Assembly: GCA_028280845.1 (NCBI GenBank)
Contig: JANQKZ010000011.1
Span: forward strand, 1 to 64,000
Source of the DNA: Opitutales bacterium
GTDB lineage: Bacteria; Verrucomicrobiota; Verrucomicrobiia; Opitutales; JABSRG01
Reading direction: 5' to 3'
Length of the DNA: 64,000 bases
The first letter of the stretch is position 1; each line of letters opens with the position of its first letter. This document shows positions 63,512 to 64,000 of this stretch, piece after piece. The translations under genes and the position numbers were made by a program. Below the pieces are notes generated by a model, which had not been told where the DNA came from, searched no databases, and saw only the letters and a list, made by a program, of their open reading frames with translations.

Positions 63512-63652
63512 AGGGAAGATTTGAAAATCAATCTGGAGGGCCGGGTTACCGCAACGTTCGATTACGATTTGGAACAGTAGCCAAGGAAAAAACCTATTGC
63601 ATGTGGGATTCGCAGACCCTTAGGTTTCCCCTTTTACCTCCCTAAACCTTCT

Positions 63653-64000
63653 ATGAAGCGCGCACTTGTCACCGGCATTACTGGGCAAGATGGATCTTAT
63701 CTTGCAGAACTCCTTCTTAAAAAGGGCTATGAAGTCCACGGACTTGTCCGGCGGACCAGCTCGGTAAACCGAGAGCGCATCGACCATCTGTGGGACTACC
63801 AGAATGTGGAAATGAACCAATTCCACATTCACTACGCCGATCTGGCCGATGGCGGTCGACTCGCCAAGCTGATGTATGACCTTAAGCCCGACGAAGTGTA
63901 TAATTTGGGTGCTCAGAGCCATGTCCGGGTCAGCTTTGAAATTCCGGAATACACTTGCGATGTCGCCGGCACTGGAACCGTCCGTATGCTGGAAGCGATT
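63653..64000 (+). CDS. gmd: GDP-mannose 4,6-dehydratase, N-terminal part
   Basis: The first 116 codons of an extended SDR running off the window. [20 protein letters not shown] is the Gmd signature start, followed by '[22 protein letters not shown]', '[37 protein letters not shown]' and '[18 protein letters not shown]'. It makes GDP-4-keto-6-deoxymannose, the precursor of GDP-fucose or related sugars for surface glycans. Confidence 0.94.
   Translation, partial: MKRALVTGITGQDGSYLAELLLKKGYEVHGLVRRTSSVNRERIDHLWDYQNVEMNQFHIHYADLADGGRLAKLMYDLKPDEVYNLGAQSHVRVSFEIPEYTCDVAGTGTVRMLEAI

Overview
The window is a bacterial chromosome segment. Gene content points to a Gram-negative with an LPS-bearing outer membrane (arabinose-5-phosphate isomerase for Kdo, glycan flippase, O-antigen ligase-type proteins, bacillosamine-type sugar genes), menaquinone synthesis (menC, menE), an exosortase-associated EpsI protein, a DUF4838-type secreted protein and a sulfotransferase. 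Together these suggest Verrucomicrobiota, possibly the marine Opitutae/Puniceicoccales group. This assignment is inference; the window holds no rRNA or tRNA gene.

Layout. 0.1-9.9 kb holds central metabolism: a Nudix hydrolase, a pyruvate dehydrogenase operon (E1 alpha, E1 beta, E2, no E3), a phosphohexomutase, a UDP-sugar pyrophosphorylase and a UDP-sugar epimerase. The gaps here are full of short repeats. 9.9-10.9 kb is a leader-like gap with a palindrome and a perfect RfaH-type ops/JUMPstart core. 10.9-48.9 kb is one long glycan locus, almost all on +. It opens with gene remnants (a nucleotidyltransferase tail and a frameshifted rfbA tail) and a GbsR/MarR-like regulator. Next comes a LuxC/LuxE-type acyl-reduction module with its own acyl carrier protein, AMP ligase and iron-type alcohol dehydrogenase, then 3-amino-3,6-dideoxyhexose genes, a flippase, about nine glycosyltransferases, methyltransferases, a sulfotransferase, a polymerase/ligase and a PglC-type initiating transferase. 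A second ACP/reductase/ligase module follows, then PglD, EpsI (the only minus-strand gene of the block), PglE, a DUF4838 protein, a WecA-type transferase and PglF. 49-50.5 kb carries a second ligase/polymerase on the minus strand. 51.7-64 kb is housekeeping: guaB, folC, accD, polX, menE, menC, kpsF, a long purA-like gene and the start of gmd.

How the genes fit together. PglF, PglE, PglD and PglC should make UDP-N,N'-diacetylbacillosamine and load a bacillosamine phosphate on undecaprenyl phosphate. FdtA-like and FdtB-like enzymes make a 3-amino sugar from a dTDP-4-keto-6-deoxyhexose. The glycosyltransferases extend the unit, the flippase exports it and the ligase/polymerase proteins finish it. 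The two ACP modules probably make an unusual acyl, or reduced acyl, decoration.

The most unusual feature is the repeat landscape. Arrays with a 7-bp (once 8-bp) period, differing in sequence but alike in period, lie directly against start codons or sit in frame inside genes. Several other dispersed families (MITE-like, REP-like, 'TTCGTG' phrases) accompany them. Much of the glycan locus, especially about 20-25 kb and 31.5-37.5 kb, is visibly AT-richer than its flanks, which suggests it was acquired piecemeal.
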